Assembly (NCBI GenBank): GCA_045602385.1
Contig: JAZSBL010000002.1
Location: 1-12,284, forward strand
DNA: 12,284 bases
Direction of reading: 5' to 3'
Source of the DNA: SVTX01 sp045602385
GTDB taxonomy: Bacteria > Bacillota > Clostridia > Oscillospirales > CAG-272
The notes below the pieces were generated by a model that ran no database searches, was not told the origin of the DNA, and saw nothing but the letters and a program-made list of their open reading frames with translations. Positions within the stretch are counted from its first letter, which is position 1, and each line of letters starts with the position of its first letter. The position numbers and the translations under genes are program-made. Of the stretch, positions 1 to 6,888 are shown piece by piece.

Positions 1-2
1 TA

Positions 3-53
3 GGCGAACAGTTACGAATAGACGATAACGGCCAGTTTGCTGGCAGCAAGTAA
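3..53 (+). CDS. Possible C-terminal end of an upstream gene (partial)
   Basis: The frame is open from the window edge to a TAA at 51-53 and reads GEQLRIDDNGQFAGSK. Its composition is protein-like (charged, then glycine and serine near the end). A strong plus-strand terminator lies about 80 bases downstream, which is what would be expected after a plus-strand gene. Only 16 residues are visible, so the family cannot be named and the frame could be open by chance. Confidence 0.3.
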   Translation, partial: GEQLRIDDNGQFAGSK

Positions 54-132
54 CAATCCTACGCAGTTGGCAGTCCGCGTCAGTGCGTTTACGCATAGCG
101 AGGAACATAGGGCTATGCCCGCATGTGAAAAA

Positions 133-160
133 CCACCCGCTTCGCGGGTGGATTTTTATT
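133..160 (+). terminator. Bidirectional intrinsic terminator
   Basis: An 8-bp perfect stem CCACCCGC / GCGGGTGG (133-140 and 144-151) closes a 3-base loop. The plus strand continues ATTTTTATT. On the minus strand the same stem is followed by TTTTTC. It lies 7 bases past the stop of the minus-strand gene at 159-683, and it would also end any plus-strand gene finishing near base 53. Confidence 0.85.
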
Positions 161-683
161 ATATTCCGTATGTTCCCGTAATAGGATCCATAAAAATGCC
201 TATCTCCGGTGTCAAAAAAGTAAATATAATGAAAAGACATGCGATAAGGCAGAGTAACGCAAACGCAGATCTCGGTTGTTTACAGCTTGCAGTCTTATTG
301 TTGAACTGCCTTGTTTCGTAAATATACACCACCGCCGCAGATATAAAGAAAATAGCAATATTTAGCCAATCAGGCGATTTTCCTATCGCACCGTTATACG
401 TGTAGAATAAAATGGGAATAAGGGCTAATCCCAATAATATTCCTTTAAGCTTAACACACCAAAAGCTTTCAATATCTCTAAAAAAGAAGCTTTGTATCAA
501 GGCATAAATAAACATAGGCCAAAAGAGGAGCTTCATATGCTCCCAGGTCGATTCGTTAACACCGGAAAGTGGAGCAATCCAAGGTGAACTGTTTAGCCAC
601 TCGTATAAAAAATGCAATAGCGTTCCACCAAGTGATGTTACGGCAAAACCCATCAATTGCCACATACCTATCCTGTTTTTCAT
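159..683 (-). CDS. DUF6512-like five-helix membrane protein
   Basis: This is a 174-residue integral membrane protein of unknown function. About five hydrophobic segments are visible, near residues 8-28, 52-68, 79-95, 107-123 and 139-157. Two patterns recall the DUF6512 family: GVNESTWEHMK (41-51), between the first two helices, and a C-terminal stretch with PEIGIFMDPITGTYG. The family name is from memory of these motifs and was not searched. The start is supported by GAGGTGA a few bases upstream of the ATG (minus-strand complement of 687-693). The gene stands alone, is divergent from the leucine-rich-repeat gene, and ends at the terminator at 133-151. No catalytic motif is evident. The conserved acidic and histidine residues outside the helices could be functional, but nothing in the context indicates a role. 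Confidence 0.75.
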   Translation of the reverse strand: MKNRIGMWQLMGFAVTSLGGTLLHFLYEWLNSSPWIAPLSGVNESTWEHMKLLFWPMFIYALIQSFFFRDIESFWCVKLKGILLGLALIPILFYTYNGAIGKSPDWLNIAIFFISAAVVYIYETRQFNNKTASCKQPRSAFALLCLIACLFIIFTFLTPEIGIFMDPITGTYGI

Positions 684-842
684 ATTTCACCTCAAATTTT
701 TTCTTTAAAAAAGTTTATTCATGAGGGTGCGGATTTATACTACCAAAATTTAATGTTAAAAACAGATTTATCGAAAGATCAACATGTTTTAAAATTTAGT
801 TGTATCTTCACAAAACATTCAATTTCAGTTCACACAAATACG

Positions 843-860
843 TATAATGCATGCTATAAT
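843..860 (+). promoter_or_regulatory. Probable extended -10 promoter for the surface-protein operon
   Basis: TGCTATAAT (852-860) is a perfect extended -10 element (TGn-TATAAT). A second TATAAT lies just upstream at 843-848. No good -35 hexamer is found at 16-18 bases from either one, so the promoter may rely on the extended -10 or on an activator. Transcription would begin near 866, inside the TTAAGA repeats. Confidence 0.55.
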
Positions 861-864
861 AAAA

Positions 865-901
865 TTAAGAATTTTTAAGAATTCTTAAGAACCTTTAAGA
901 A
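865..901 (+). repeat. Four TTAAGA direct repeats at an exact 10-base period (candidate operator)
   Basis: TTAAGA occurs at 865-870, 875-880, 885-890 and 895-900, each followed by A, so the repeats sit on one face of the helix. The second and third copies also form a perfect 14-bp palindrome, TTAAGAATTCTTAA (875-888). The array lies between the extended -10 and the ribosome site of the gene at 923, where a bound protein would block initiation or early elongation. OmpR/PhoP-type response regulators often bind direct repeats at 10-11 bases; assignment to such a regulator here is inference only. Confidence 0.55.
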
Positions 902-922
902 AGGCAGAGGGTTAATCATAAT

Positions 923-2074
923 ATGAAAAAGGTTTTTAGCGAAAAAAACAGAATAATTGTAATATTTTCCGCATTGTTCGTCGTAGTAGCCGTACTCCTT
1001 CTTCTTATTTTTTACGAGGGCAAAAAGACGCATACAGTAACCTTCGATCTTGACGGCGGAACACTTGTCAAGGGAACGCTTGTTCAGACGGTAACGCAGG
1101 GAAAGGATGCTATCGCCCCCGATGTAAAAAAGGAGGGATATTCCTTTGATGCATGGAGCGATTCATACCGCGGAGTTAATGAGGATAAGGTTATCAAGGC
1201 AATCTGGTCGCCTCTGCCTTCATATATGGTAACATTTGATCTTGACGGAGGAACGCTTGTTGAAGGTGAGCTTGAACAGGTAGTCACAAAGGGAAAGGAT
1301 GCAGTTCCCCCAAAGGCGGAAAAGGAAGGATATTACTTGACCGGCTGGACCACATCCTACGAAAAGGTTTCCGAAAACATAGTTACAAAAGCTATTTGGG
1401 CTCGACCTGCAACAGCCGGTATTGAGTTTTTAAGCAACGAGTTTTCAAATTACAGCATCATCGTAGGCGGCTATCCCTATCTTAACGGAAACTTATTCCT
1501 GCCCGCGACACATGAAGAGAAGAATGTTCTTGGCATTTCCGATCAAGCATTCGCAAACTTCACAAATATCACATTTGTATATATTCCGGATGGAATTCTG
1601 TCTGTCGGTGCAGAAGCATTTGCTAACTGTACATCGCTCAAAGAAGTTGAAATTCCCGAATCACTGTTCGTTCTGGGACAAGGGGCATTTAAAGATTGTA
1701 TCTCTCTTGAAAAAGTTACAATTATGAACGGCCTCGAAACAATAAGCGCAGGCGCATTCTCGGGATGCACGTCTCTTAAGGAGATCGTATTACCTGAATC
1801 TGTCACTTATATCGAGGCAGGGGCTTTTGCGGGATGTGAGAATCTTGAAACAGTGATCGTTTACGGAACCATTGAGATAATTGAGGAGGGAGCATTCGAA
1901 GGATGCGAAAACCTTGTAATAAAGACACCTCTCCTTGAAGAAGACATGCCCGAAGATTGGCAAGAGGGCTGGAGCGACGATGTGGAAATAGAGTGGGGAT
2001 GCGAGATCGAAACAGATACCGAAACGGGAACTGAAACTGAAACCGAAACAGAAACCGAAGAGAAAGGTAAATAA
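923..2074 (+). CDS. Membrane-anchored surface protein with InlB-type repeats and BspA-type leucine-rich repeats
   Basis: This 383-residue protein starts with a short basic N-terminus and one strong hydrophobic segment (about 11-30), read as an uncleaved anchor or signal peptide, so the rest should be outside the cell. Two near-identical modules of about 58 residues (38-95 and 102-159) share VTFDLDGGTLV, EGY and a final KAIW; this is the Listeria-Bacteroides / InlB B-repeat pattern. Residues about 200-335 carry BspA-type leucine-rich repeats with recurring GAF.GC.SL and LPES units. The tail (about 361-380) is a Thr-Glu run encoded by repeating GAAACN units. There is no LPXTG sorting motif. Such proteins commonly serve in adhesion or binding to host or neighbour surfaces, but the ligand is unknown. 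A weak AGAGGG lies 11 bases upstream of the ATG. The next gene starts 30 bases downstream and is probably co-transcribed. Confidence 0.85.
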   Translation: MKKVFSEKNRIIVIFSALFVVVAVLLLLIFYEGKKTHTVTFDLDGGTLVKGTLVQTVTQGKDAIAPDVKKEGYSFDAWSDSYRGVNEDKVIKAIWSPLPSYMVTFDLDGGTLVEGELEQVVTKGKDAVPPKAEKEGYYLTGWTTSYEKVSENIVTKAIWARPATAGIEFLSNEFSNYSIIVGGYPYLNGNLFLPATHEEKNVLGISDQAFANFTNITFVYIPDGILSVGAEAFANCTSLKEVEIPESLFVLGQGAFKDCISLEKVTIMNGLETISAGAFSGCTSLKEIVLPESVTYIEAGAFAGCENLETVIVYGTIEIIEEGAFEGCENLVIKTPLLEEDMPEDWQEGWSDDVEIEWGCEIETDTETGTETETETETEEKGK

Positions 2075-2090
2075 TCCCAACTGATTAATA

Positions 2091-2097
2091 AGGAGGT
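2091..2097 (+). promoter_or_regulatory. Strong ribosome binding site of the YwaF-like gene
   Basis: AAGGAGG lies 8 bases before the ATG at 2105. No promoter-like hexamers are seen in the 30-base gap after the preceding stop codon, which supports translation from a shared transcript. Confidence 0.75.
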
Positions 2098-2104
2098 TAT
2101 CGTC

Positions 2105-2893
2105 ATGAATATGATACATATGCTTGGAGTAATTGCTATAGTATTCTTTTCCGCATTGTTCTTGATGTGTTACTTCCGTGAGAAATTAAAGAATCCGATT
2201 ATCAATTCTTTGATGATTATCGCATGTGGCATCTGTTTCTTTTGCTGGAACTATGCCGCGTATGAGCTTGGATGGCTTGAGGACGGATTCATGACTCTTG
2301 AAAACATTAGCCCCTTTATATGTACAGTCATATTGATAACACCGTTCATGTCTAAGAAGATAAAGGAACTGGCATATTCCGCTATTGCGTTTTTGGGTTG
2401 CGGAATGTTCCTGGCGCTCTTCCTCAGTCCTGTCGCATCGTTTTTGAACAACCACGCGCACACTGCAAACTTTATACATATAAGCGAAGCAAGCTGCCAT
2501 TTAATGATGGCGCTGTACGGATTCTATCTCTTTCTTTCCGGCAAGGTGAAAATAGGATACAGATCACTTTCAAGGGCAGCGCTGTTTGTCTATTCGGCAG
2601 TCATATTTGGAGTATTCCTTAACTACTTCTTCCACGTGAACAACTTTGGAATGAATATGCACGGAAAATATTCCATTTACTGGCTAGATATATTCAACAG
2701 CTTTGAAGTAACTCTCCTCGCATACCTTGTTGGCATATTTGGAACGTTACTCCTCGGCTTTGGTACAGGATTATTCCTTGATCGTATATCAAAGAATAAA
2801 GTCAATGCCGAAATAAAGAATATATCGGACGAAATTGTTGATGATTCTGTAACAGACGCAAAAGATAATAAAGATGTTGCAAGCTCAATTTAA
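2105..2893 (+). CDS. Seven-helix membrane protein, YwaF/TMEM164-like
   Basis: This 262-residue protein has about seven hydrophobic segments, near residues 6-23, 33-52, 66-82, 89-109, 127-146, 156-176 and 198-225. A hydrophilic acidic tail of about 35 residues follows and is probably cytoplasmic. The layout, the ENISPFICTVIL stretch in helix 3, and the polar and histidine-bearing positions HISEASCHLM (124-133) resemble the YwaF/TMEM164 group of membrane proteins. That assignment is by general resemblance only. No transporter signature or nucleotide-binding motif is present. It is the second gene of a unit with the leucine-rich-repeat surface protein, so a role in that protein's export, anchoring or envelope environment is possible but not demonstrated. 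The unit ends at the terminators 30-110 bases downstream. Confidence 0.5.
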   Translation: MNMIHMLGVIAIVFFSALFLMCYFREKLKNPIINSLMIIACGICFFCWNYAAYELGWLEDGFMTLENISPFICTVILITPFMSKKIKELAYSAIAFLGCGMFLALFLSPVASFLNNHAHTANFIHISEASCHLMMALYGFYLFLSGKVKIGYRSLSRAALFVYSAVIFGVFLNYFFHVNNFGMNMHGKYSIYWLDIFNSFEVTLLAYLVGIFGTLLLGFGTGLFLDRISKNKVNAEIKNISDEIVDDSVTDAKDNKDVASSI

Positions 2894-2925
2894 CAGGCAA
2901 AGTCAAATCTAAAATACTAAACGAA

Positions 2926-2954
2926 AAATCGGAGGTTCTTGCAACCTCCGATTT
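2926..2954 (-). terminator. Intrinsic terminator, polarity fits the lplA transcript
   Basis: A perfect 12-bp stem AAATCGGAGGTT / AACCTCCGATTT (2926-2937 and 2943-2954) has a 5-base loop. Read on the minus strand, the GC-rich part is followed by TTTTTCGTTT, a good U-tract. On the plus strand it is followed by ATTTGATTCT, a weaker one. It therefore fits best as the lplA terminator, although it lies beyond the plus-strand terminator at 2975-3001. Confidence 0.75.
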
Positions 2955-2974
2955 GATTCTATATACCGGGAGAG

Positions 2975-3001
2975 AAGGAGATTCAAACGAATCTCCTTTT
3001 T
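2975..3001 (+). terminator. Intrinsic terminator of the surface-protein operon
   Basis: A 10-bp perfect stem AAGGAGATTC / GAATCTCCTT (2975-2984 and 2989-2998) with an AAAC loop is followed on the plus strand by a TTTTT tract that runs through 2997-3001. On the minus strand no U-tract follows, so its polarity is for the plus-strand unit. Confidence 0.85.
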
Positions 3002-3007
3002 ATCATC

Positions 3008-3988
3008 CTATGAAAATATTTGTTCATTTAAAAGCGCGATAATGGATTCGGCATAAACCTTATCAAACGAGTTCAGGAGCGCAGAGCTAATTGAGGACAG
3101 ATCAAACGGAACCGAAATAAGTGTCTCTCTTAAAACATCGGACATCTCCGGGTCAAGTGAATCGGTAAATAAAACCAAGTCTGTAATGTAGCCGTTTTTC
3201 ACACATAGCTTTAGCTCAATATTTCCAAAGCAAGATTGTCCCTTGCATGAAGCGTTAAAGGGTATAGACAACCCATAAATATACTCCGGATCTCTGAAAT
3301 GATCGTATAGATCACTAATCTGCTCATCGGGCATCTCATCGATAAATTCGGGAGAAATATTATAAACATCTTCTGCCGCAGATAATAGATATCCCTTCAT
3401 TGTGTCACATGTCAAGGAGGGCACAAGCTCTGATAAATTGATAACTCTTGCCCTGACCGATTTTACACCCTTTGTCTCCAATTTAGCTTTTGGGGGAGTA
3501 AGATAGCGACTTAATCTTTCAATATCCGAATTGATCAGAATCGTACCGTGATGATATGATCTACCCTTGCTATTGTAAAAGGCGTTTCCGGAAAATTTTT
3601 TTCCGTCAGCCAAAATGTCATTTCTGCCCGAAATCTCAGTTTCAATATTCGCCAAACGACAGGCTTCGCGTATGACCTGCATATGCTTTTGAATGTCAAG
3701 ATTCTCACTTGAGCAAATAAATGTAAAATTGAGATTACCGAGATCGTGGAAAACCGCCCCGCCTCCTGAGGTGCGACGCACTAAGAGGCAGCCATCCCCT
3801 TTAAGCAGCTCTGTTCGACACTCAGAATATGCATTTTGATTTCTGCCTATTACGACAGCGTTCTGATTTTGCCAAAGATATAAAATAAGGGCATCATCGT
3901 CAACATTGTTAAAAAGAACCTGCTCTAAAGCAAGATTATAATACGGATCTATTGAATTGCTGACATAAAATTGAAGCTTTTTTATCAT
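3008..3988 (-). CDS. lplA: Lipoate-protein ligase A
   Basis: This enzyme activates lipoate with ATP to lipoyl-AMP and transfers it to a lysine on lipoyl domains. The 326-residue length fits a ligase with an N-terminal catalytic domain and a C-terminal accessory domain (E. coli LplA is about 337 residues). The substrate-binding motif RRTSGGGAVFHDLGNLNF is at 71-88. The lysine motif DGKKFSGNAF follows at 128-137, with Lys131 the expected binding lysine, then HHGTILIN at 146-153. I chose the ATG at 3986-3988 because AAGGA lies just before it and because the promoter (-35 at 4056-4061, -10 at 4033-4038) overlaps the 21-codon upstream extension. The gene is divergent from the E2-E3-E1 operon, whose E2 carries the obvious target lysine. 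An octanoyltransferase-type function is less likely because of the C-terminal domain. Confidence 0.9.
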   Translation of the reverse strand: MIKKLQFYVSNSIDPYYNLALEQVLFNNVDDDALILYLWQNQNAVVIGRNQNAYSECRTELLKGDGCLLVRRTSGGGAVFHDLGNLNFTFICSSENLDIQKHMQVIREACRLANIETEISGRNDILADGKKFSGNAFYNSKGRSYHHGTILINSDIERLSRYLTPPKAKLETKGVKSVRARVINLSELVPSLTCDTMKGYLLSAAEDVYNISPEFIDEMPDEQISDLYDHFRDPEYIYGLSIPFNASCKGQSCFGNIELKLCVKNGYITDLVLFTDSLDPEMSDVLRETLISVPFDLSSISSALLNSFDKVYAESIIALLNEQIFS

Positions 3989-4032
3989 ATCCCGTTCCTT
4001 AGTCAGTTGATTTGCGATTACTGTATAACAAT

Positions 4033-4061
4033 ATTCTATTACAATTTGCAAAAAAAGTCAA
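4033..4061 (-). promoter_or_regulatory. lplA promoter
   Basis: On the minus strand TTGACT (4056-4061) and TAGAAT (4033-4038) are separated by 17 bases, a near-consensus SigA-type promoter. Transcription would start near 4026, giving a leader of about 38 bases before the chosen ATG. Confidence 0.75.
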
Positions 4062-4080
4062 TAGACTTTTCATTCGCAAA
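4045..4080. promoter_or_regulatory. Dyad overlapping the lplA -35 element (candidate operator)
   Basis: A perfect 7-bp inverted repeat AAAAGTC-AATA-GACTTTT (4053-4070) covers the lplA -35 hexamer. An outer pair TTTGC (4045-4049) and GCAAA (4076-4080) is roughly symmetric around it. A protein bound here would block lplA transcription. The regulator is unknown and no match to a known operator is claimed. Confidence 0.4.
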
Positions 4081-4151
4081 ATTATACAACTCGGAGGGCA
4101 ATTTTTGTAAGGAATCTTGTGTAAAATAACCCGATATTTCTCTGTAAGTTG

Positions 4152-4180
4152 TTGACACAAAAGTTATAATATGTTATAAT
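4152..4180 (+). promoter_or_regulatory. Fully consensus promoter of the E2-E3-E1 operon
   Basis: TTGACA (4152-4157) and TATAAT (4175-4180) are separated by exactly 17 bases, and the -10 is also preceded by TGn (4172-4174). Every core element matches the SigA consensus. A second TATAAT lies at 4165-4170. Transcription would start near 4187, so the leader is only about 26 bases, leaving no room for a riboswitch. Confidence 0.9.
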
Positions 4181-4212
4181 GATTTTATCAACATTTAAAA
4201 GGAGGATTTGTT

Positions 4213-5481
4213 TTGGCAAATGCTGTTGTTATGCCTAAGGCCGGAATTACGGTAGAAAGCTGTATCATCGGTGCTTGGGAAAAGAAAGTTGGAGATCAAA
4301 TAAAGGTAGGAGATATTCTTTTTACCTACGAAACTGACAAGGCGAGTTTCGAGTGCGAATCTACCGCAGAGGGAACCCTTCTCGAAATCTTTTACAATGA
4401 AGGCGATGAGGTGCCTTGTCTTGTAAATGTATGTGCAATAGGCAATGCAGGGGAGGATTGCTCCGCGCTTCGTCCCGATACGGGCGCTGCCGCAGAGGAT
4501 AAGCCCGCTGAAGCGGACAATAAGGCTGATGAGCCCGTAAAGAATACAGATGCTGTTGCCGCAATAGCTACAACCGCTGTTGAGGGTGGAAGAGTTGCCG
4601 TATCCCCCAGAGCAAAGAAATTGGCAGAGCGCGCAGGAGTTGACGCTTCACTTGCTACTCCCACCGGCCCCAACGGTAGAATTATTGAGCGAGATGTCAG
4701 GGTATTGATGGAAAATCCCGTAGTAGCGCCCGCACAGGCAGAAACCGCAGCGCCCGCTTCGGCTGCAAAGGCAGTGGTAGAAGAAGCAGAGTACACCGAC
4801 GTTAAGTTCAGCGGAATTCGCCGCGCCATCAGTAAGTCGATGCATACCTCGCTTTCTACAATGGCTCAGCTTACTCATACAAATTCCTTCGACGCTACAA
4901 ATATACTTGCTTACCGCAAGATGCTCAAGAATCTTGGCGGAGAATACGCAGGTATCACGCTTGGAGATATAGTTCTTTACGCAGTTTCAAGAACACTTTT
5001 GAGTCATCCCGACCTTAACGCGCATATGCTTGACGATAACAATATTCGTCTTTTCAAGCATGTTAACCTCGGTTTAGCAGTAGATACTCCCAGAGGACTT
5101 ATGGTTCCTACCATTTTCCACGCGGATGAAATGAGTCTCCTTGAAATTTCCAAGGCAGCAAAGGCACTTGCGGCTGAATGTCGCGAGGGTAATATCAGCC
5201 CCGATAAGCTTACGGGAGGAACGTTCACGGTTTCCAATCTCGGCAGCCTCGGTGTTGAATCCTTTACACCTGTCATCAATCCTCCCCAGACGGGAATTCT
5301 CGGTGTTTGCTGCGCAACCGACCGCGTAAGAAAGGCTGCTGACGGCTCAATAGACGTTTATCCCGCTATGACGCTTAGCCTGACATATGACCACCGCGCA
5401 GTGGACGGTGCGCCCGCTTCTCGTTTCCAGCAGGAGCTCGCACGCAACCTTGAAAGCTTTACCGCACTTCTTGCAAAATAA
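4213..5481 (+). CDS. pdhC: 2-oxoacid dehydrogenase E2 (dihydrolipoamide acyltransferase)
   Basis: E2 is the core of the complex; it carries the acyl group on a swinging lipoyl arm and passes it to CoA. The 422 residues show three parts in order. The lipoyl domain (about 2-78) has ETDKAS with Lys43 as the lipoylation site. An Ala/Glu/Pro-rich linker leads to the peripheral-subunit-binding domain (128-167, AVSPRAKKLAERAGVD then TGPNGRIIERDV). The catalytic domain (about 196-422) ends with the active-site HRAVDG, with His394 and Asp398. The start is a TTG at 4213, placed 7 bases after GGAGG (4201-4205), and the second residues AN match the usual short N-terminus before VVMPK. E3 begins 14 bases after the stop. 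The symbol assumes a pyruvate substrate; acetoin or branched-chain oxoacids remain possible. Confidence 0.92.
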   Translation: MANAVVMPKAGITVESCIIGAWEKKVGDQIKVGDILFTYETDKASFECESTAEGTLLEIFYNEGDEVPCLVNVCAIGNAGEDCSALRPDTGAAAEDKPAEADNKADEPVKNTDAVAAIATTAVEGGRVAVSPRAKKLAERAGVDASLATPTGPNGRIIERDVRVLMENPVVAPAQAETAAPASAAKAVVEEAEYTDVKFSGIRRAISKSMHTSLSTMAQLTHTNSFDATNILAYRKMLKNLGGEYAGITLGDIVLYAVSRTLLSHPDLNAHMLDDNNIRLFKHVNLGLAVDTPRGLMVPTIFHADEMSLLEISKAAKALAAECREGNISPDKLTGGTFTVSNLGSLGVESFTPVINPPQTGILGVCCATDRVRKAADGSIDVYPAMTLSLTYDHRAVDGAPASRFQQELARNLESFTALLAK

Positions 5482-5495
5482 GAACGGAGATTATT

Positions 5496-6863
5496 ATGGA
5501 AATTTTTGATTTATTGGTAGTGGGAGGCGGTCCCGGCGGATATCTTTGCGCCGAGCGCGCAGCTCAGGGTGGCATGAAGGTCGCTGTTTTTGAAAAAAAG
5601 GCTCTTGGCGGCACATGCCTTAACGAGGGATGCATTCCCACGAAAACACTTTTGAATTCTTCTAAAATGTACAGACACGCCAAGGAAAGTGAGGCTTTCG
5701 GCGTCACCGCAACAGGCGTTACCTACGATCATGCAAAGGTAATTGACAGAAAAAACGGAGTTGTTAAGACACTTGTTGCAGGTGTCGGCGCAACAATGAA
5801 GGGAAATAAGGTCACCGTGATCAGCGCGAATGCAGTGATCAAAGGCAGAACCGAAAACGGATTTGCCGTTGAGGCGGACGGTGTTACATACGAGGGTAAG
5901 CGTCTTACCATCGCATCAGGCTCCGAAACAGTAGTTCCTCCTGTTCCCGGACTTAAGGAAGGACTTGCATCGGGATTTGTTCTCACTAACCGTGAGGTCC
6001 TTGACGAAAAAACACTTCCCAAGACTCTTGTAGTTATCGGAGGCGGTGTAATCGGTCTTGAGATGGCATACTACTTCGCAAGTGTTGGCGTTTCGGTTAC
6101 CGTAATTGAAATGATGCCCAAGATCGCCGGCGCGACAGACCCCGAGATCTGTAAGGTTCTCACCGATGCATTCGTAAAGCGCGGAATGACCTTCAAGCTT
6201 TCCTCCAAGGTACTTGAGGTTAAGTCAAATAGCGTTGTATATGAGGAGAACGGTGAAAAGAAAGAGATCGCATGTGATAAGGTTCTTCTTTCTGCGGGCC
6301 GTAAGCCTTCCACGGCGAGTATCGGTCTTGAAACACTTCAGCTCGATATGGACAGAGCAGCAATTAAGACCGATAGACATTTGTGCACCAACGTCTCCGG
6401 TGTCTATGCCGTTGGCGACTGTAACGGTAAGCTCATGTTGGCTCATACCGCATACAGAGAGGCAGAGGTTGCCGTTAACCATATGCTTGGCAAGAACGAC
6501 GAGATGCGTTACGATGTTATCCCCTCGGTAATCTATACCGATCCCGAGGTTGCAAGCGTTGGATATAGCAAGGAAGGCGCAGAGGAAAAGGGAATGAAGG
6601 TCAAGGAGATCAAGCTTCCCATGTCCTATGCAGGTCGTTATCTCGCAGAGAACGATGGCGGCAAGGGCTTTATAAAGCTTGTTGTTGATACAGATAAGAA
6701 CCGTCTTGTCGGTTGCCACATGGTAGGCTCTTACGCGTCTGAGATTATCATGACAGCTACTATGATGATCGACACGGAGCTTACTCCTACTCGTCTTAAA
6801 AAGCTTGTATTCCCGCATCCAACCGTTGCGGAGATCATACGCGAAGCAATATTTCACATATAA
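5496..6863 (+). CDS. lpdA: Dihydrolipoyl dehydrogenase (E3)
   Basis: This flavoenzyme reoxidises the dihydrolipoyl arm of E2 and passes electrons through FAD to NAD+. The 455-residue length is usual for the family. Residues 10-15 (GGGPGG) start the FAD-binding Rossmann fold. GGTCLNEGCIPTK (38-50) holds the redox-active cysteines Cys41 and Cys46. A second glycine-rich motif, GGGVIG (182-187), begins the NAD-binding fold, and YAVGDCNG later completes the FAD site. HPTVAEIIRE near the C-terminus gives the catalytic His441-Glu446 pair. There is no N-terminal lipoyl domain, unlike some clostridial E3 proteins. The ATG follows CGGAGA with normal spacing. It lies 14 bases after E2 and 25 bases before E1, so the three form one operon. 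Confidence 0.95.
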   Translation: MEIFDLLVVGGGPGGYLCAERAAQGGMKVAVFEKKALGGTCLNEGCIPTKTLLNSSKMYRHAKESEAFGVTATGVTYDHAKVIDRKNGVVKTLVAGVGATMKGNKVTVISANAVIKGRTENGFAVEADGVTYEGKRLTIASGSETVVPPVPGLKEGLASGFVLTNREVLDEKTLPKTLVVIGGGVIGLEMAYYFASVGVSVTVIEMMPKIAGATDPEICKVLTDAFVKRGMTFKLSSKVLEVKSNSVVYEENGEKKEIACDKVLLSAGRKPSTASIGLETLQLDMDRAAIKTDRHLCTNVSGVYAVGDCNGKLMLAHTAYREAEVAVNHMLGKNDEMRYDVIPSVIYTDPEVASVGYSKEGAEEKGMKVKEIKLPMSYAGRYLAENDGGKGFIKLVVDTDKNRLVGCHMVGSYASEIIMTATMMIDTELTPTRLKKLVFPHPTVAEIIREAIFHI

Positions 6864-6888
6864 AAAATAACGTAAGGAGAAAAGAAAA

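Noticed and set aside
37..321. Plus-strand reading frame of 94 codons
   Set aside because: It begins with TTG without a ribosome site, runs through the terminator stem at 133-151, and lies antisense to the better supported gene at 159-683.
657..878. Plus-strand reading frame of 73 codons
   Set aside because: It overlaps the start of the DUF6512-like gene and the upstream promoter area, has no ribosome site and shows no protein-like pattern.
3989..4051. 21-codon N-terminal extension of lplA
   Set aside because: It overlaps the lplA promoter, lacks a ribosome site, and ligase homologues begin close to the chosen ATG.
4081..4151. Redox-sensing (Rex-type) or cre-type operator upstream of the operon
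   Set aside because: TTGTGTAAAATAACC near 4117 resembles half of a Rex site, but the second half is missing and no cre-like match was found.
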